A stretch of 25,331 nt of DNA from Firmicutes bacterium UBA3930 (GCA_002385885.1 DGEI01000019.1:1-25331), one strand, 5' to 3'; shown: positions 15,426 to 23,935, counted from the stretch's first letter. Notes: generated by a model not told the origin, from the letters alone. Made by a program: numbers and translations.

Positions 15426-16373
15426 TTGAAACTGAAAAGCTTTTTGAAGCTGGTTGAGATTCAGACAAAGGCTGCCAGCATGGTACCCTTTGCCCTTGGC
15501 ACTTTCTGGGCTTTATACAGATACGATGAATTCAACTTAACCAATTTTTTGCTGATGTTTGTTTCCCTGTTGTGTTTTGATATGGCGACAACAGCTGTAA
15601 ACAACTACATGGACTACAAGAAAGCAAGAAAGGTATACGGATACAACTATGAAAAACACAACGCCATCGTAAGATATAAGCTTAAAGAATCTACCGTGAC
15701 AGCCGTGATACTAATACTTCTGATTACAGCATCGGTAAGCGGATTTACACTGTTTCTGCATACCAGCCCGGTAGTTCTGGCCATAGGTGTGTTGTCCTTC
15801 ATGGTAGGAATATTCTATTCATTCGGACCGGTACCTATTTCAAGGATACCCTTAGGGGAGGTATTTTCGGGGTTTTTCATGGGGTTTGTCATTATGTTTT
15901 TATCGGTATTTATACATATACACCATAAAACCGGCATAATACTGCTCTCATACCGGGACAATATGCTGAACATTGTTTTAAACCCGGCTGAAATTCTGGA
16001 AATTTTCTTTGTTTCCCTGCCGGCAGTACTTGGAATTGCAAATATAATGCTGGCAAACAATATCTGCGATATTGAGGATGATATAGAAAATAAGCGGTAT
16101 ACCCTGCCTATATATATCGGAAAAGAAACGTCGCTGAAGCTGTTTAAAGTTTTATATTATATTGCATATGCCGACATATTGATTCTTGTTTTGGCAGGAG
16201 TGCTGCCTCTTACATCAGCCCTTGTTGTTCTGACATTTCCGATAGTGAACAAAAATATAGGGATATTCTTTAAAGAACAGTCCAAAAGAAACACATTTGT
16301 ATTATCTGTTAAGAATTTCCTCATATTAAACGCTGCCGGGGTACTGGCATTATGCATAGGCCTGCTTTTATAA
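15426..16373 (+). CDS. UbiA-family prenyltransferase, MenA-like
   Basis: 315 residues, eight to nine membrane helices. The two aspartate motifs of the UbiA superfamily are present: N-N-Y-M-D-Y (59-64) and D-I-E-D-D (215-219), which bind the Mg-diphosphate of the isoprenoid. The intervening Y-S-F-G-P-V-P-I-S-R-I-P-L-G-E segment (131-145) resembles the MenA subfamily. MenA transfers a polyprenyl chain to 1,4-dihydroxy-2-naphthoate in menaquinone synthesis, but related enzymes use other aromatic acceptors. The start is a TTG; AGGGG lies about ten bases upstream, slightly far. No other quinone-pathway gene is in the window, so the acceptor is uncertain. It is monocistronic as far as can be seen. 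Confidence 0.82.
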   Translation: MKLKSFLKLVEIQTKAASMVPFALGTFWALYRYDEFNLTNFLLMFVSLLCFDMATTAVNNYMDYKKARKVYGYNYEKHNAIVRYKLKESTVTAVILILLITASVSGFTLFLHTSPVVLAIGVLSFMVGIFYSFGPVPISRIPLGEVFSGFFMGFVIMFLSVFIHIHHKTGIILLSYRDNMLNIVLNPAEILEIFFVSLPAVLGIANIMLANNICDIEDDIENKRYTLPIYIGKETSLKLFKVLYYIAYADILILVLAGVLPLTSALVVLTFPIVNKNIGIFFKEQSKRNTFVLSVKNFLILNAAGVLALCIGLLL

Positions 16374-16770
16374 TTCTCATAAAAACGGCTCATAAAACTT
16401 TGTTGAATGCATGTATAAGAGATGATATCCTGATTATAACAGGATAAAACTGATTTTAGTAATGTGTGATGTAATTTTTATCTTAAAATTTCCTGTTTTA
16501 ATGCACCGGCAGAGTGGTAATGAAATATATAGAGGATTACATTGTTGCGGGTTTATACTTTTATCAGCACATAGCACATGTTTTTACCAGCCTTTAGTGA
16601 TAGTCAGACATACTTGTGATAAATAAAGAAACTCATGATATCATACTGCGGAGAGAGAGTCGGGATGCGGTTGTCTTTTTAATACAGTCAATGCGGCTTC
16701 AAATAGCGCTGATTTATCATTTATGCAGCTATTTGAATATATAAAATTAGTATAAGGAGGAGGTATACAT
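16374..16770. other. 397-bp AT-rich intergenic region
   Basis: No gene or recognised RNA family. A 7-bp stem with a 7-base loop (TATCCTG / CAGGATA, 16426-16446) lies 50 bases after the prenyltransferase stop but lacks a T-tract. A 10-bp palindrome ATGATATCAT is at 16635-16644. The region ends in a very strong ribosome binding site (AAGGAGGAGGT) for the next gene; AT-rich -10-like runs near 16738 are not distinctive. Confidence 0.5.
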
Positions 16771-17982
16771 ATGACTTATTTAGAGAGGCTCTGGGATTCG
16801 ATTTTTGGTGCCCTCCCTGCAGTGGTATCAGCTATCCTTTATCTGATTCTGGCTTTCATAGCAGCAAGTGTTGTAAAAAACTTGACTGTGAAGCTATTGA
16901 ACAAGGTGAAAGCTGATAAGTACACCGATAAGCTGGGTATTACAGACGAAAAGACGGGGAGCTCTATAGAGTTTTTCGGTAAACTGGTTTTCTTCATTGT
17001 GTTCGTGTTATTTTTACCGGGTGTTCTTGACAAGCTGGGGCTGGAGAACGTTGCTCTCCCTATCACTTCTATGGTTTCCCAGTTTCTGAATTTTATTCCC
17101 AGCATAATAGCTGCCGTTATAATACTGCTGGTAGGGGTCTTTGTAGCCAATATAATCAGGCAGCTGCTTACTCCCGTGCTGAGAAAACTTAATATCGACA
17201 GGATTCAGGAGAAGGCAGGTCTTAAGGTTGGAGAAGGTTCAACGGTATCATCGATGATATCCTATATTGTATACATACTAATACTTATCCCGGTTATAAT
17301 AGCGGCTTTGCAGGTTTTGAATATAACCGCAATCACCCAGCCTGCCGTTGCCATGCTGAACAAAATAGTGCTGTTTCTCCCCAATATATTTGTGGCCATA
17401 GGTATAGTGGCAGTCGGAGTATTTATAGCCAATATTACGGGGAAACTACTGACTACCGTTTTGTCTGCTGTTGGCGCCGATACTTTTGTAAAGAGTCTGC
17501 TTCCTGATGACAATACCAAGTTGCAAAAACTATCTGCTTCCAAAATAATCGGGGAAACGGTAAGGTATATTATAGTGCTGCTGTTTCTGGTTGAAGCGTT
17601 TAATGTCATTCAGCTGGATGTGTTAATGGTGGTAGGACAGGCTGTTATAGCTTATCTGCCGCTGGCAATAAGTGCCGCGATCATCATAATTATAGCCTTC
17701 ATTCTTTCAGCATGGATTGAAAAGCTGCTTCTTAAGAATTTACCCCAGGCAAAAATACTGGCCAGGCTAGTAAAATATGTAATCATAGTGCTGGGCTTGT
17801 TTATGACCCTTAACCAGCTTGGAATTGCTGTCACCATAGTCAATGCGGCGTTTATCATTATGCTGGGTGCCCTGGGCGCTGCCTTTGCAATAGCTTTCGG
17901 CGTAGGAGGCCGTCAGTTTGCAGCTGAGACCCTAAAGAAACTTGATGATAAGCTGACTGATTTGGATTCTAAGGAAAACTGA
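16771..17982 (+). CDS. CmpX / TM_helix-repeat membrane protein, mechanosensitive-channel-like
   Basis: 403 residues and mostly membrane helices. Four related units begin with a proline near the membrane edge and run P-x(3-5)-A-x-x-x-(L/I)-x-x-x-(A/V)-F, at about residues 15-45, 110-140, 204-234 and 296-326, a spacing near 93. This is the tandem TM_helix (CmpX) architecture. The last helix pair ends in L-G-A-A-F-A-I-A-F-G-V-G-G-R-Q-F-A, similar to the pore-lining helix of MscS. No MscS cytoplasmic beta domain follows; the protein ends with a short charged tail. Family members are annotated as conserved channels and some are linked to osmotic or envelope stress, but function is poorly defined. 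A strong ribosome binding site and a terminator frame it as a single-gene unit. Confidence 0.82.
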   Translation: MTYLERLWDSIFGALPAVVSAILYLILAFIAASVVKNLTVKLLNKVKADKYTDKLGITDEKTGSSIEFFGKLVFFIVFVLFLPGVLDKLGLENVALPITSMVSQFLNFIPSIIAAVIILLVGVFVANIIRQLLTPVLRKLNIDRIQEKAGLKVGEGSTVSSMISYIVYILILIPVIIAALQVLNITAITQPAVAMLNKIVLFLPNIFVAIGIVAVGVFIANITGKLLTTVLSAVGADTFVKSLLPDDNTKLQKLSASKIIGETVRYIIVLLFLVEAFNVIQLDVLMVVGQAVIAYLPLAISAAIIIIIAFILSAWIEKLLLKNLPQAKILARLVKYVIIVLGLFMTLNQLGIAVTIVNAAFIIMLGALGAAFAIAFGVGGRQFAAETLKKLDDKLTDLDSKEN

Positions 17983-18010
17983 CAGAAACGTGATATAAAG
18001 TGATATAAAT

Positions 18011-18063
18011 AAGGGCAATGGACTTTTCATTGTATAGAAAAGTTCGTTTGCCCTTGTTTTTTT
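18011..18063 (+). terminator. Strong Rho-independent terminator after the CmpX-like gene
   Basis: A two-tier hairpin: outer stem AAGGGCAA/TTGCCCTT, inner stem ACTTTTC/GAAAAGT, followed by G and seven Ts on the plus strand. In the reverse direction the hairpin is followed by an AT-rich run, so it may also end the convergent tetR transcript. Confidence 0.92.
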
Positions 18064-18117
18064 GGCCGGTTTTTAGCGCTCGCCTATGATATATAAACGC
18101 TCCTTACCTTTCCTTCA

Positions 18118-18750
18118 CTATTTCAGTGCTTTTAATATTAGTTTAACTGCTCTTTCTTTAAGTTCTGACAGGTCGTCGGAGTTTTTCAGGTTTTTATCCT
18201 TACGTGTATCCAACAAAAAAATAACTTCATTTGTAAAAGCTGCTATGATTCCGTATACAACCAGGCTAAAATCCTCAACAGCAACGTTTTTCCCTATCAG
18301 TTTTTCTTCTTTCCCTTTTTTGTACATCTGTTCAATATGCTCAAGAACACCGGAGCGAATCTCTGTAAACAGATTGCTATCCTCACTGATGAGTTGCTTA
18401 ATGTCGGAATGGCCAAGATCCAAAACCATAAACAAAAGGCTGGAAAACCTGTTTTCTAGCATATCCACCGTATAATCCATTATTTGTGCGATAATATCCC
18501 TGAAATTGCGTTGGTTTGAGATCAATGCAGTGAATCTTTCGTATTCTTCATATACATAATAGCTCACCGCCTGCCGGATTATTTCTTCTTTTGTTGCAAA
18601 ATACTCATATACAGTGCCTTTCCCTATACCGGCGGCAGCCGCTATATCAGCTACTTTCATCTCGTGTATCCTGTATCCCTGGTTCAGCAGGTCCATGATA
18701 CCCTTAAATATGGATATTTCCTTTTTAGAATATTCATTTACAAGTTTCAT
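18118..18750 (-). CDS. TetR-family transcriptional repressor, linked to the RND efflux gene
   Basis: 210 residues. The N-terminal helix-turn-helix (about 32-52) reads K-V-A-D-I-A-A-A-A-G-I-G-K-G-T-V-Y-E-Y-F followed by A-T-K-E-E-I-I, the standard TetR recognition helix pattern. The remainder is the all-helical ligand-binding and dimerisation part. GGGGGG six bases before the ATG is the ribosome binding site. The gene lies 92 bases downstream of the RND gene on the same strand, with no terminator between, so the two are probably co-transcribed. A TetR-style dyad directly after the RND transcription start suggests autorepression released by a pump substrate (inference). Confidence 0.9.
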   Translation of the reverse strand: MKLVNEYSKKEISIFKGIMDLLNQGYRIHEMKVADIAAAAGIGKGTVYEYFATKEEIIRQAVSYYVYEEYERFTALISNQRNFRDIIAQIMDYTVDMLENRFSSLLFMVLDLGHSDIKQLISEDSNLFTEIRSGVLEHIEQMYKKGKEEKLIGKNVAVEDFSLVVYGIIAAFTNEVIFLLDTRKDKNLKNSDDLSELKERAVKLILKALK

Positions 18751-18784
18751 AGGTTTCCCCCCATATCCCGGCGGATATACCGGC

Positions 18785-18808
18785 GCCGGCCGGAGGTTGC
18801 CAGCCGGC
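18785..18808 (-). repeat. GC-rich intercistronic hairpin between RND and tetR genes
   Basis: On the coding strand GCCGGCTGG pairs with CCGGCCGGC (nine pairs, one G.U) around a six-base loop; a palindrome CCGGCGCCGG overlaps its 3' side. No T-tract follows. The patch is much richer in G+C than its surroundings. It may protect the RND mRNA or lower read-through into tetR. Confidence 0.55.
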
Positions 18809-18842
18809 TGCCGTCTCTTATGTTAATTATTTTAAGCAGTGT

Positions 18843-21800
18843 TTATCCTGATACCGGAGCAGTATCCTCACTTTTCTTTTTATCAGCCACAAACATATCG
18901 TACATAATTGGTACAACCAGCAGGGTTAACAATGTTGCATAGGTAAGCCCGCCAATAGAAACTACCGCCAAGGGCTGCACCATTTCAGCCCCGCTGCCGT
19001 ACCCGAGAGCCAATGTAGTCATGGCAAGTATTGTTGTCAGCGCCGTCATAAGTATAGGCCTGAACCTGGTAGCTCCTGCCTGTACAAGAGCTTCTTTTTT
19101 ACCGAGGCCGTTTGCACGAAGCTGGTTGACATAATCCACAAATACGATACCGTTATTCACCACAACACCGGCTAATACAAGGAAGCCAAGCAGAGCTACG
19201 ACTGACAGTTCCATACCGCTTGCCCACAGCAGCAGCAAGCCTCCTGTAAATGCCAGCGGCAGAGTAAAGAACACAATAAAGGGCGACGAAAGATTCTCAA
19301 ACTGCGCTACCATTATCAGGTATATAAAGGCTATGGCTAATGCAATCATCAATATGAGATCGCGCATTGTTTCCTTTATCATTTCATTTTCGCCTTCTAT
19401 ATAGATATCGTAACCGTCCGGAACTTTATAATCTGCCAGCCTGGCCTCCACATCACGGCTGACCAGGCCAATGTTATAACCATCGGCTATCTCGGCATTA
19501 ACCGTCATATACCGGGACTGGTTTTCCCTTCTGATCGATTTTAAACTGTCAACCTCTTTGATTTCAGCGATATCCTTTAGTGCTATCTCCTTCTCGCTGC
19601 CATCCCTTTGGGTAACTGTAAATTTATAGTCAGCTATATTCGTTTTTGTGATACCCTCCTGATCCTTTTTGACCAGCAAAACCGGATAATTGCCGCTGTC
19701 AACTGAAAGAATGGCAGCCTGCGTCTCGGTCTGCAGGGCTTTACTTATCTCAGCATAGATCTGGGCCACCGTCAGGCCTTCACGCATGGCTTTATCTTTA
19801 TCTACCTGTATCCTTGTCTCCTTATCCGCATCCTCAAGCCCGGTTTCAACATTGGAGATTCCCTCAATATCACCCAGTATCCCTGCTATTTCATTGGATA
19901 TATCGGTAAGGGTATCAAGATTCTGCCCCTTAACATTTACCTGTATGCCGCTGCCGCCTAAAATCGAAATGTCCATGGTGGACGCGGATACATTTATCTC
20001 ACACTCGAGATCTTTAGTTTTTTCGTAAATTAATTTTTCAACATCCCTGTTGCTCAGATCTCTTTGGCCTTTAAGAAGTATATAAAAGGTGGTTTCACCG
20101 TCAGAACCTCTGCCCATCATAGCCATTCCTGACTGCTGCCCGCTTATGGCTCCGACAGTTTCTACAGCATCAATCTCAAGGATCCTTTTCATCACTTCAT
20201 CACTCATGGCATATACAGCATCACGATCACTTTCATCAGGCATCTTAAGGGAAGCGCTCATCTGCGGGGAATCAACCTCGGGCATGAATGCCGTACCCAT
20301 AATCGTGGTACCGTAAATGCTCAGAGCAAATAACAGCAGTACAGGTACCAAAATAACGGCTTTTCTGCGCAGAGCAAATCTTAAAACCCTTTCATATGCT
20401 CTGACTATAGAGTCATATATACGATGTTTACTGTCCTTTGTCTTTTGCAGTATTTTTGAACCCATAACGGGTACCAGGGTCAGCGCTGCCAACAGGCTGG
20501 CCATCAGGCTGTACGCTATCGTCAGGCCCATATCGGTGAAAAGCTGGCGGGATAAGCCCTGGGTAAACACAATCGGCAGGAATACGCAAATTGTGGTCAG
20601 AGTCGAAGCAATGATGGCTCCCGATACCTGTTTCGTTCCTTCAACAGCAGCCTTTGCGGCGGATAACCCTTCATGCCTGAGCCTGTATATGTTTTCTATA
20701 ACGACAATACTGTTATCAACAAGCATACCAACACCCAGCGCAAGTCCTGACAAAGAAATGACATTGAGGGTAACATCGGTAAAATACATCAGGGTAACGG
20801 CAAACATCAGGCTGATAGGTATGCTCAATGCAATAACAATTGTCGGCTTTACATCCCGCAGAAAGATAATAAGTACGATGATAGCCAGGATGCCGCCATA
20901 CAGCAGGTTTTCGATTACACTGTCGGTAATCATCTTAATGTAGTCACCCTGATCCATCATCGGCCGGATATTCAGCCCGTCATATTGTTCCTGGAGCTTT
21001 TCTATCTGCCTGCCGATGGCTTTTGAAACTTCGGCAGTTGACGCGGTACTCTGTTTTTGGAACATGAGTATGATACCTACGTTCCCGTTTACCTTGGTAT
21101 ACATTTCCGAGGCATTATCGGCCATCTCAATATCTGCAATATCTGAAAGCCTGATATCACCTACAGGATCAATGTTTAAAACCACCATGTCCTCTATTTC
21201 TTCAGGTGAACCAAAGGAATCGCCTACTTTGACCAAATGCTGATTATTGCCCTGGATGATATAACCTGCAGGCATGCTGAAGTTTTGAGCAGCAATTATA
21301 TTCTTAATGAGATCCTGTGTAAGTACTTTGTTGAGATCAGCACCGGCCAGGGCTTCTTCCTTCCCTTTTTCGAATTCAGCCAAACCTTTCTCAATCTCAC
21401 TCTCGCTGTTCTCGAGTTTGATCTGGGCTTTTGCCATTTCTACAGCCATTGTAATCTTGCCTGACTCAAGCTGTTTTAGCCCTGCCTTGGCTTCTTCCAC
21501 AGCGCTTTCAAGCTGGGGTTTCATTGCCGCATGTGTCATCTGGCGGACATTGATATTCTGCAGTTCAACATCTATTGCGGCTATTCTGGATGGAGCATTT
21601 TCCGCCTTTTCCGCCAGTTCTGCCATCTCCTGCTGGGAAAGGCCGGATAATTCCCCGGGAAGCATATCGCCAATCTGCTGCATGGTTGCCTGGTACACTT
21701 CCGGAGGCAGATCCGCAATACCCATCGGGAAAAGCTGCTTAAATAGCTTATCAAGCTCTGCCAGCTTCTCAAGGCCCGCTTTCTCCTGTTCGAAAGCTGC

Positions 21801-22601
21801 TTTCTCGGCTTCCAGCAGTTTTTCTTCAGCCAGCAGGGCATTAAGGTTGGATATGGCATCGTTGAGTTCAGCACTTGCCTTGGCTATCTGCTCCTGCTTT
21901 CCGGGGGATTCCCGTTCAAGGGCATCACGACCTTTTGAGATTTCCTGCTGAGCCTCCTCCAATTTCTGGCGGTTTTCGTCAAGTTTCTTTTCTATATCTT
22001 CTTTTACCTGTTTGCTTAAGTTATCAATTCTTTCCTTGTCAAGCACTATCTCAAGCTGCTTTTCAATAAGGCCGCCGGCAGTTACCGAGGCCACACCGTC
22101 AATCCTCTCAAATGCAGGCACTATAGTATCAGAAGTAAATTTTGACAGTTCATCGATATCCATACCTTCGCGATCAACACTGGCCACAACAATTGGAATC
22201 ATATCAGGGCTTATTTTCAGTAAAATTGGCGTGCCCACCCCGTCTTCAAACCGGGCAGAGACGGTATCAATACTGCCTGACAGTTCAATCATAACACTGT
22301 CCATATTGGTATCCTGTAAGTATTCCAGCACAATCATACTGGAGTTTTCGCCGGATACAGAGCTTATATTCTTAAGGCCGCTGGAAGTGCCCAAAACTGC
22401 CTCCAATGGCCTGGTAACCATCTGTTCTACCTTTTCAGGGCTGGCTCCCGGATAGGATGTAACAACTACCACATACGGCAGCTCCATGGTTGGAAGCAAA
22501 TCGGTTATCATGTTTGTAAAGGATATTACGCCCAATACGATAATCAAGATTGCTGCAACAAAAACTGTATACGGTTTTTTTACACTAAATTTTGCTAACA
22601 T
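18843..22601 (-). CDS. RND-family (HAE-1/AcrB-like) efflux transporter with a coiled-coil insertion in the docking domain
   Basis: 1252 residues from the preferred ATG, about 200 more than AcrB or Bacillus SwrC. AGGAGG lies seven bases before this ATG; an upstream ATG at 22640 has none. The layout is an RND pseudo-repeat: one membrane helix, a large extracytoplasmic loop, six helices including the signature G-M-L-V-D-N-S-I-V-V-I-E-N-I (one Asp and one Asn where AcrB has two Asp), a second loop, and the final five helices. The first loop is interrupted between D-K-E-R-I-D and D-L-N-K-V-L by about 230 residues (encoded at 21336-22025) of E/K/Q/A-rich heptads in two long helices joined by a proline-containing tip. 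The site corresponds to the docking subdomain of AcrB. No membrane-fusion partner or TolC gene is nearby. Likely proton-driven export of amphiphiles; substrate unknown. Confidence 0.93.
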   Translation of the reverse strand: MLAKFSVKKPYTVFVAAILIIVLGVISFTNMITDLLPTMELPYVVVVTSYPGASPEKVEQMVTRPLEAVLGTSSGLKNISSVSGENSSMIVLEYLQDTNMDSVMIELSGSIDTVSARFEDGVGTPILLKISPDMIPIVVASVDREGMDIDELSKFTSDTIVPAFERIDGVASVTAGGLIEKQLEIVLDKERIDNLSKQVKEDIEKKLDENRQKLEEAQQEISKGRDALERESPGKQEQIAKASAELNDAISNLNALLAEEKLLEAEKAAFEQEKAGLEKLAELDKLFKQLFPMGIADLPPEVYQATMQQIGDMLPGELSGLSQQEMAELAEKAENAPSRIAAIDVELQNINVRQMTHAAMKPQLESAVEEAKAGLKQLESGKITMAVEMAKAQIKLENSESEIEKGLAEFEKGKEEALAGADLNKVLTQDLIKNIIAAQNFSMPAGYIIQGNNQHLVKVGDSFGSPEEIEDMVVLNIDPVGDIRLSDIADIEMADNASEMYTKVNGNVGIILMFQKQSTASTAEVSKAIGRQIEKLQEQYDGLNIRPMMDQGDYIKMITDSVIENLLYGGILAIIVLIIFLRDVKPTIVIALSIPISLMFAVTLMYFTDVTLNVISLSGLALGVGMLVDNSIVVIENIYRLRHEGLSAAKAAVEGTKQVSGAIIASTLTTICVFLPIVFTQGLSRQLFTDMGLTIAYSLMASLLAALTLVPVMGSKILQKTKDSKHRIYDSIVRAYERVLRFALRRKAVILVPVLLLFALSIYGTTIMGTAFMPEVDSPQMSASLKMPDESDRDAVYAMSDEVMKRILEIDAVETVGAISGQQSGMAMMGRGSDGETTFYILLKGQRDLSNRDVEKLIYEKTKDLECEINVSASTMDISILGGSGIQVNVKGQNLDTLTDISNEIAGILGDIEGISNVETGLEDADKETRIQVDKDKAMREGLTVAQIYAEISKALQTETQAAILSVDSGNYPVLLVKKDQEGITKTNIADYKFTVTQRDGSEKEIALKDIAEIKEVDSLKSIRRENQSRYMTVNAEIADGYNIGLVSRDVEARLADYKVPDGYDIYIEGENEMIKETMRDLILMIALAIAFIYLIMVAQFENLSSPFIVFFTLPLAFTGGLLLLWASGMELSVVALLGFLVLAGVVVNNGIVFVDYVNQLRANGLGKKEALVQAGATRFRPILMTALTTILAMTTLALGYGSGAEMVQPLAVVSIGGLTYATLLTLLVVPIMYDMFVADKKKSEDTAPVSG

Positions 22602-22650
22602 TAAAAATCCTCCTGGTCTATGTATATTAGTATTTTTCATTTATTCTTCA

Positions 22651-22666
22651 GGCCGATTGCACGGCC
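22651..22666 (-). repeat. Small hairpin in the RND leader
   Basis: GGCCG and CGGCC flank a six-base loop in the untranslated leader, about 50 bases ahead of the RND start codon. Short, of unknown role. Confidence 0.3.
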
Positions 22667-22716
22667 GGGACTTATTAATTTTTGCCGAACAGCCGGCGTT
22701 CATAAAACAATCGAAG

Positions 22717-22740
22717 TTAACCGACCGAACGGTCGGTCAA
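22717..22740. promoter_or_regulatory. TetR-type operator dyad
   Basis: ACCGACCG-AA-CGGTCGGT is a perfect dyad (22720-22737); including the flanking TTA and CAA it spans 24 bases with one mismatch pair. It is of the GACCGNNCGGTC style found in many TetR operators. It sits from roughly +9 to +29 relative to the predicted RND start site, a position where bound repressor blocks the polymerase. Confidence 0.8.
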
Positions 22741-22752
22741 TGCACAAAAAGT

Positions 22753-22781
22753 ATTATAACACTGCTTTATCAGTCTGTAAA
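22753..22781 (-). promoter_or_regulatory. Sigma-A promoter of the RND-tetR unit
   Basis: The minus strand reads TTTACA, a 17-base spacer and an exact TATAAT. Initiation is expected near 22746, giving a leader of about 145 bases that begins just before the operator dyad. Confidence 0.8.
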
Positions 22782-22939
22782 GATGGAATTTTCATAGATC
22801 TACTAAAGAACCCCACCATATTTTACTTTGCTTACCGGCAAATTATACGCCAGGAGGAGAATAATAAAAGCTAAAAACCACTACTGGAAATGAGTTTATA
22901 TGATGTTTTGCGGCGGCCCAAAAGGTTGTAAAAATGGTA
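22782..22939. other. Gap between the divergent RND and tRNA promoters
   Basis: No gene. On the plus strand a strong ribosome-binding-like sequence AGGAGGAGA (22852-22860) is not followed by ATG, GTG or TTG at usable distance; it may be chance or the relic of a lost reading frame. Confidence 0.4.
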
Positions 22940-22968
22940 TTGAAACTTTTATCAACCTGTGATAATAT
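22940..22968 (+). promoter_or_regulatory. Sigma-A promoter of tRNA-Leu
   Basis: TTGAAA, a 17-base spacer and TAATAT, with initiation expected about 16 bases ahead of the mature tRNA 5' end. Confidence 0.75.
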
Positions 22969-22991
22969 ATCATTTGCAATGATTTTGATAC

Positions 22992-23080
22992 GCCGAAGTG
23001 GTGGAATTGGCAGACGCGCCGGACTCAAAATCCGGTGGGGTTCACCCCCCGTGCGGGTTCGACTCCCGCCTTCGGCACCA
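22992..23080 (+). tRNA. tRNA-Leu, anticodon CAA
   Basis: Acceptor stem GCCGAAG pairs with CTTCGGC, followed by discriminator A and an encoded CCA. The D arm has G-G-A-A-T-T-G-G-C-A-G-A-C-G. The anticodon stem CCGGA/TCCGG carries loop CTCAAAA, giving anticodon CAA (reads UUG). The long variable arm with G-G-G-G/C-C-C-C pairing marks a class II tRNA, and the T arm is GCGGG-TTCGACT-CCCGC. All expected Leu features are present. Confidence 0.97.
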
Positions 23081-23088
23081 GCAATAAC

Positions 23089-23120
23089 AAGGGGTTTAGC
23101 GATTTTGCGCTAAACCCCTT
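23089..23120 (+). terminator. Hairpin terminator after tRNA-Leu
   Basis: A perfect 13-bp stem (AAGGGGTTTAGCG / CGCTAAACCCCTT) with a six-base loop begins nine bases after the CCA. The following sequence, GAATTTCG, is only weakly T-rich, so termination may be partial. It also faces the convergent two-component operon. Confidence 0.7.
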
Positions 23121-23154
23121 GAATTTCGCCTGACATCTGATTTGACACCATTTT

Positions 23155-23931
23155 TTAATGATTCACTATATTATTTTTACGGAAATCTGTAGGTGATATA
23201 CCATAATATTTTTTGAATGCCCGTGTAAAATGTTTTGGATTCTCATATCCTATCTCGTATGCAACATCTTGTATTTGATTCAGTGGATCCTGCAATAACG
23301 CTTTGGCTTTTCTCATCTTAACATTCATGACATAATCAGAGAAAGTAATACCCGTTTGCTTTTTAAAGAATTCACTGAAATAAGTATAATTCATGCATAC
23401 CATATTGGATACAGCCGTCAATGCTACATTCTCTATATTGTCTTCAATGTATTTCAGAGCAATATCTATAATTGATTTTTCTCTTGGCGTATTGTTTTCA
23501 AATTCCTGATGCATAGGCCACCTATATGGATTTTGAGTTATCTTTTTAGTCTTCTCTTCAACTCGTTCAAAAGCAAGATATAATTTTTCTTTTATGTCTT
23601 CCGTTGAAGCAGGCTTTAACAAGTAATCCACTATACCACATTTGAAGGCTTCCCTTACATAGACATAGTCATCATATCCGCTTAGTATTATATATTCTCC
23701 TCTTAAATCATTGTTTATCATTTCTTTGATTAATTCAATACCATTCATACCCGGCATCTTAATATCTGTAATAATAACGTCCGGGTTAACCTTTTCTGCA
23801 ATTTTTAATGCATCCAAAGCATTATATGCTGTCAGTATTTCCTCAACATCCAATCCAGGAATCCTCTCAATTTTTGCCTTCATGCTATTACATATGATTT
23901 CTTCATCATCAACCAACAAAATTGTATGCAT
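23155..23931 (-). CDS. Response regulator with AraC-type DNA-binding domain (YesN-like)
   Basis: 258 residues. The receiver domain has the acidic pair D8-D9, the phosphoacceptor Asp56 in V-I-I-T-D-I-K-M-P-G, Ser84 in I-L-S-G-Y and Lys106 in L-L-K-P-A. A short linker (about 120-150) leads to two AraC helix-turn-helix units (about 155-255), the second with VAYEIGYENPKHFTRAFKKY and G-I-S-P-T-D-F-R. This is shorter than many YesN proteins, which have a long central region. AAAGGAG lies seven bases before the ATG, overlapping the end of the kinase gene four bases upstream. With the kinase it forms a YesM/YesN-type pair; such pairs often control carbohydrate uptake or degradation genes. No target gene is adjacent on this side. 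Confidence 0.92.
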   Translation of the reverse strand: MHTILLVDDEEIICNSMKAKIERIPGLDVEEILTAYNALDALKIAEKVNPDVIITDIKMPGMNGIELIKEMINNDLRGEYIILSGYDDYVYVREAFKCGIVDYLLKPASTEDIKEKLYLAFERVEEKTKKITQNPYRWPMHQEFENNTPREKSIIDIALKYIEDNIENVALTAVSNMVCMNYTYFSEFFKKQTGITFSDYVMNVKMRKAKALLQDPLNQIQDVAYEIGYENPKHFTRAFKKYYGISPTDFRKNNIVNH

Positions 23932-23935
23932 AATA

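Noticed and set aside
22852..22890. AGGAGGAGA ribosome-binding-like site between the RND and tRNA promoters, possible leader peptide
   Set aside because: No ATG, GTG or TTG at proper distance; only an ATA codon could start, which is too rare to claim.
23060..23080. 3' end of tRNA-Leu as an attachment site of an integrated element
   Set aside because: No integrase, no second copy of the tRNA end, and the genes on both sides look like ordinary chromosomal genes.
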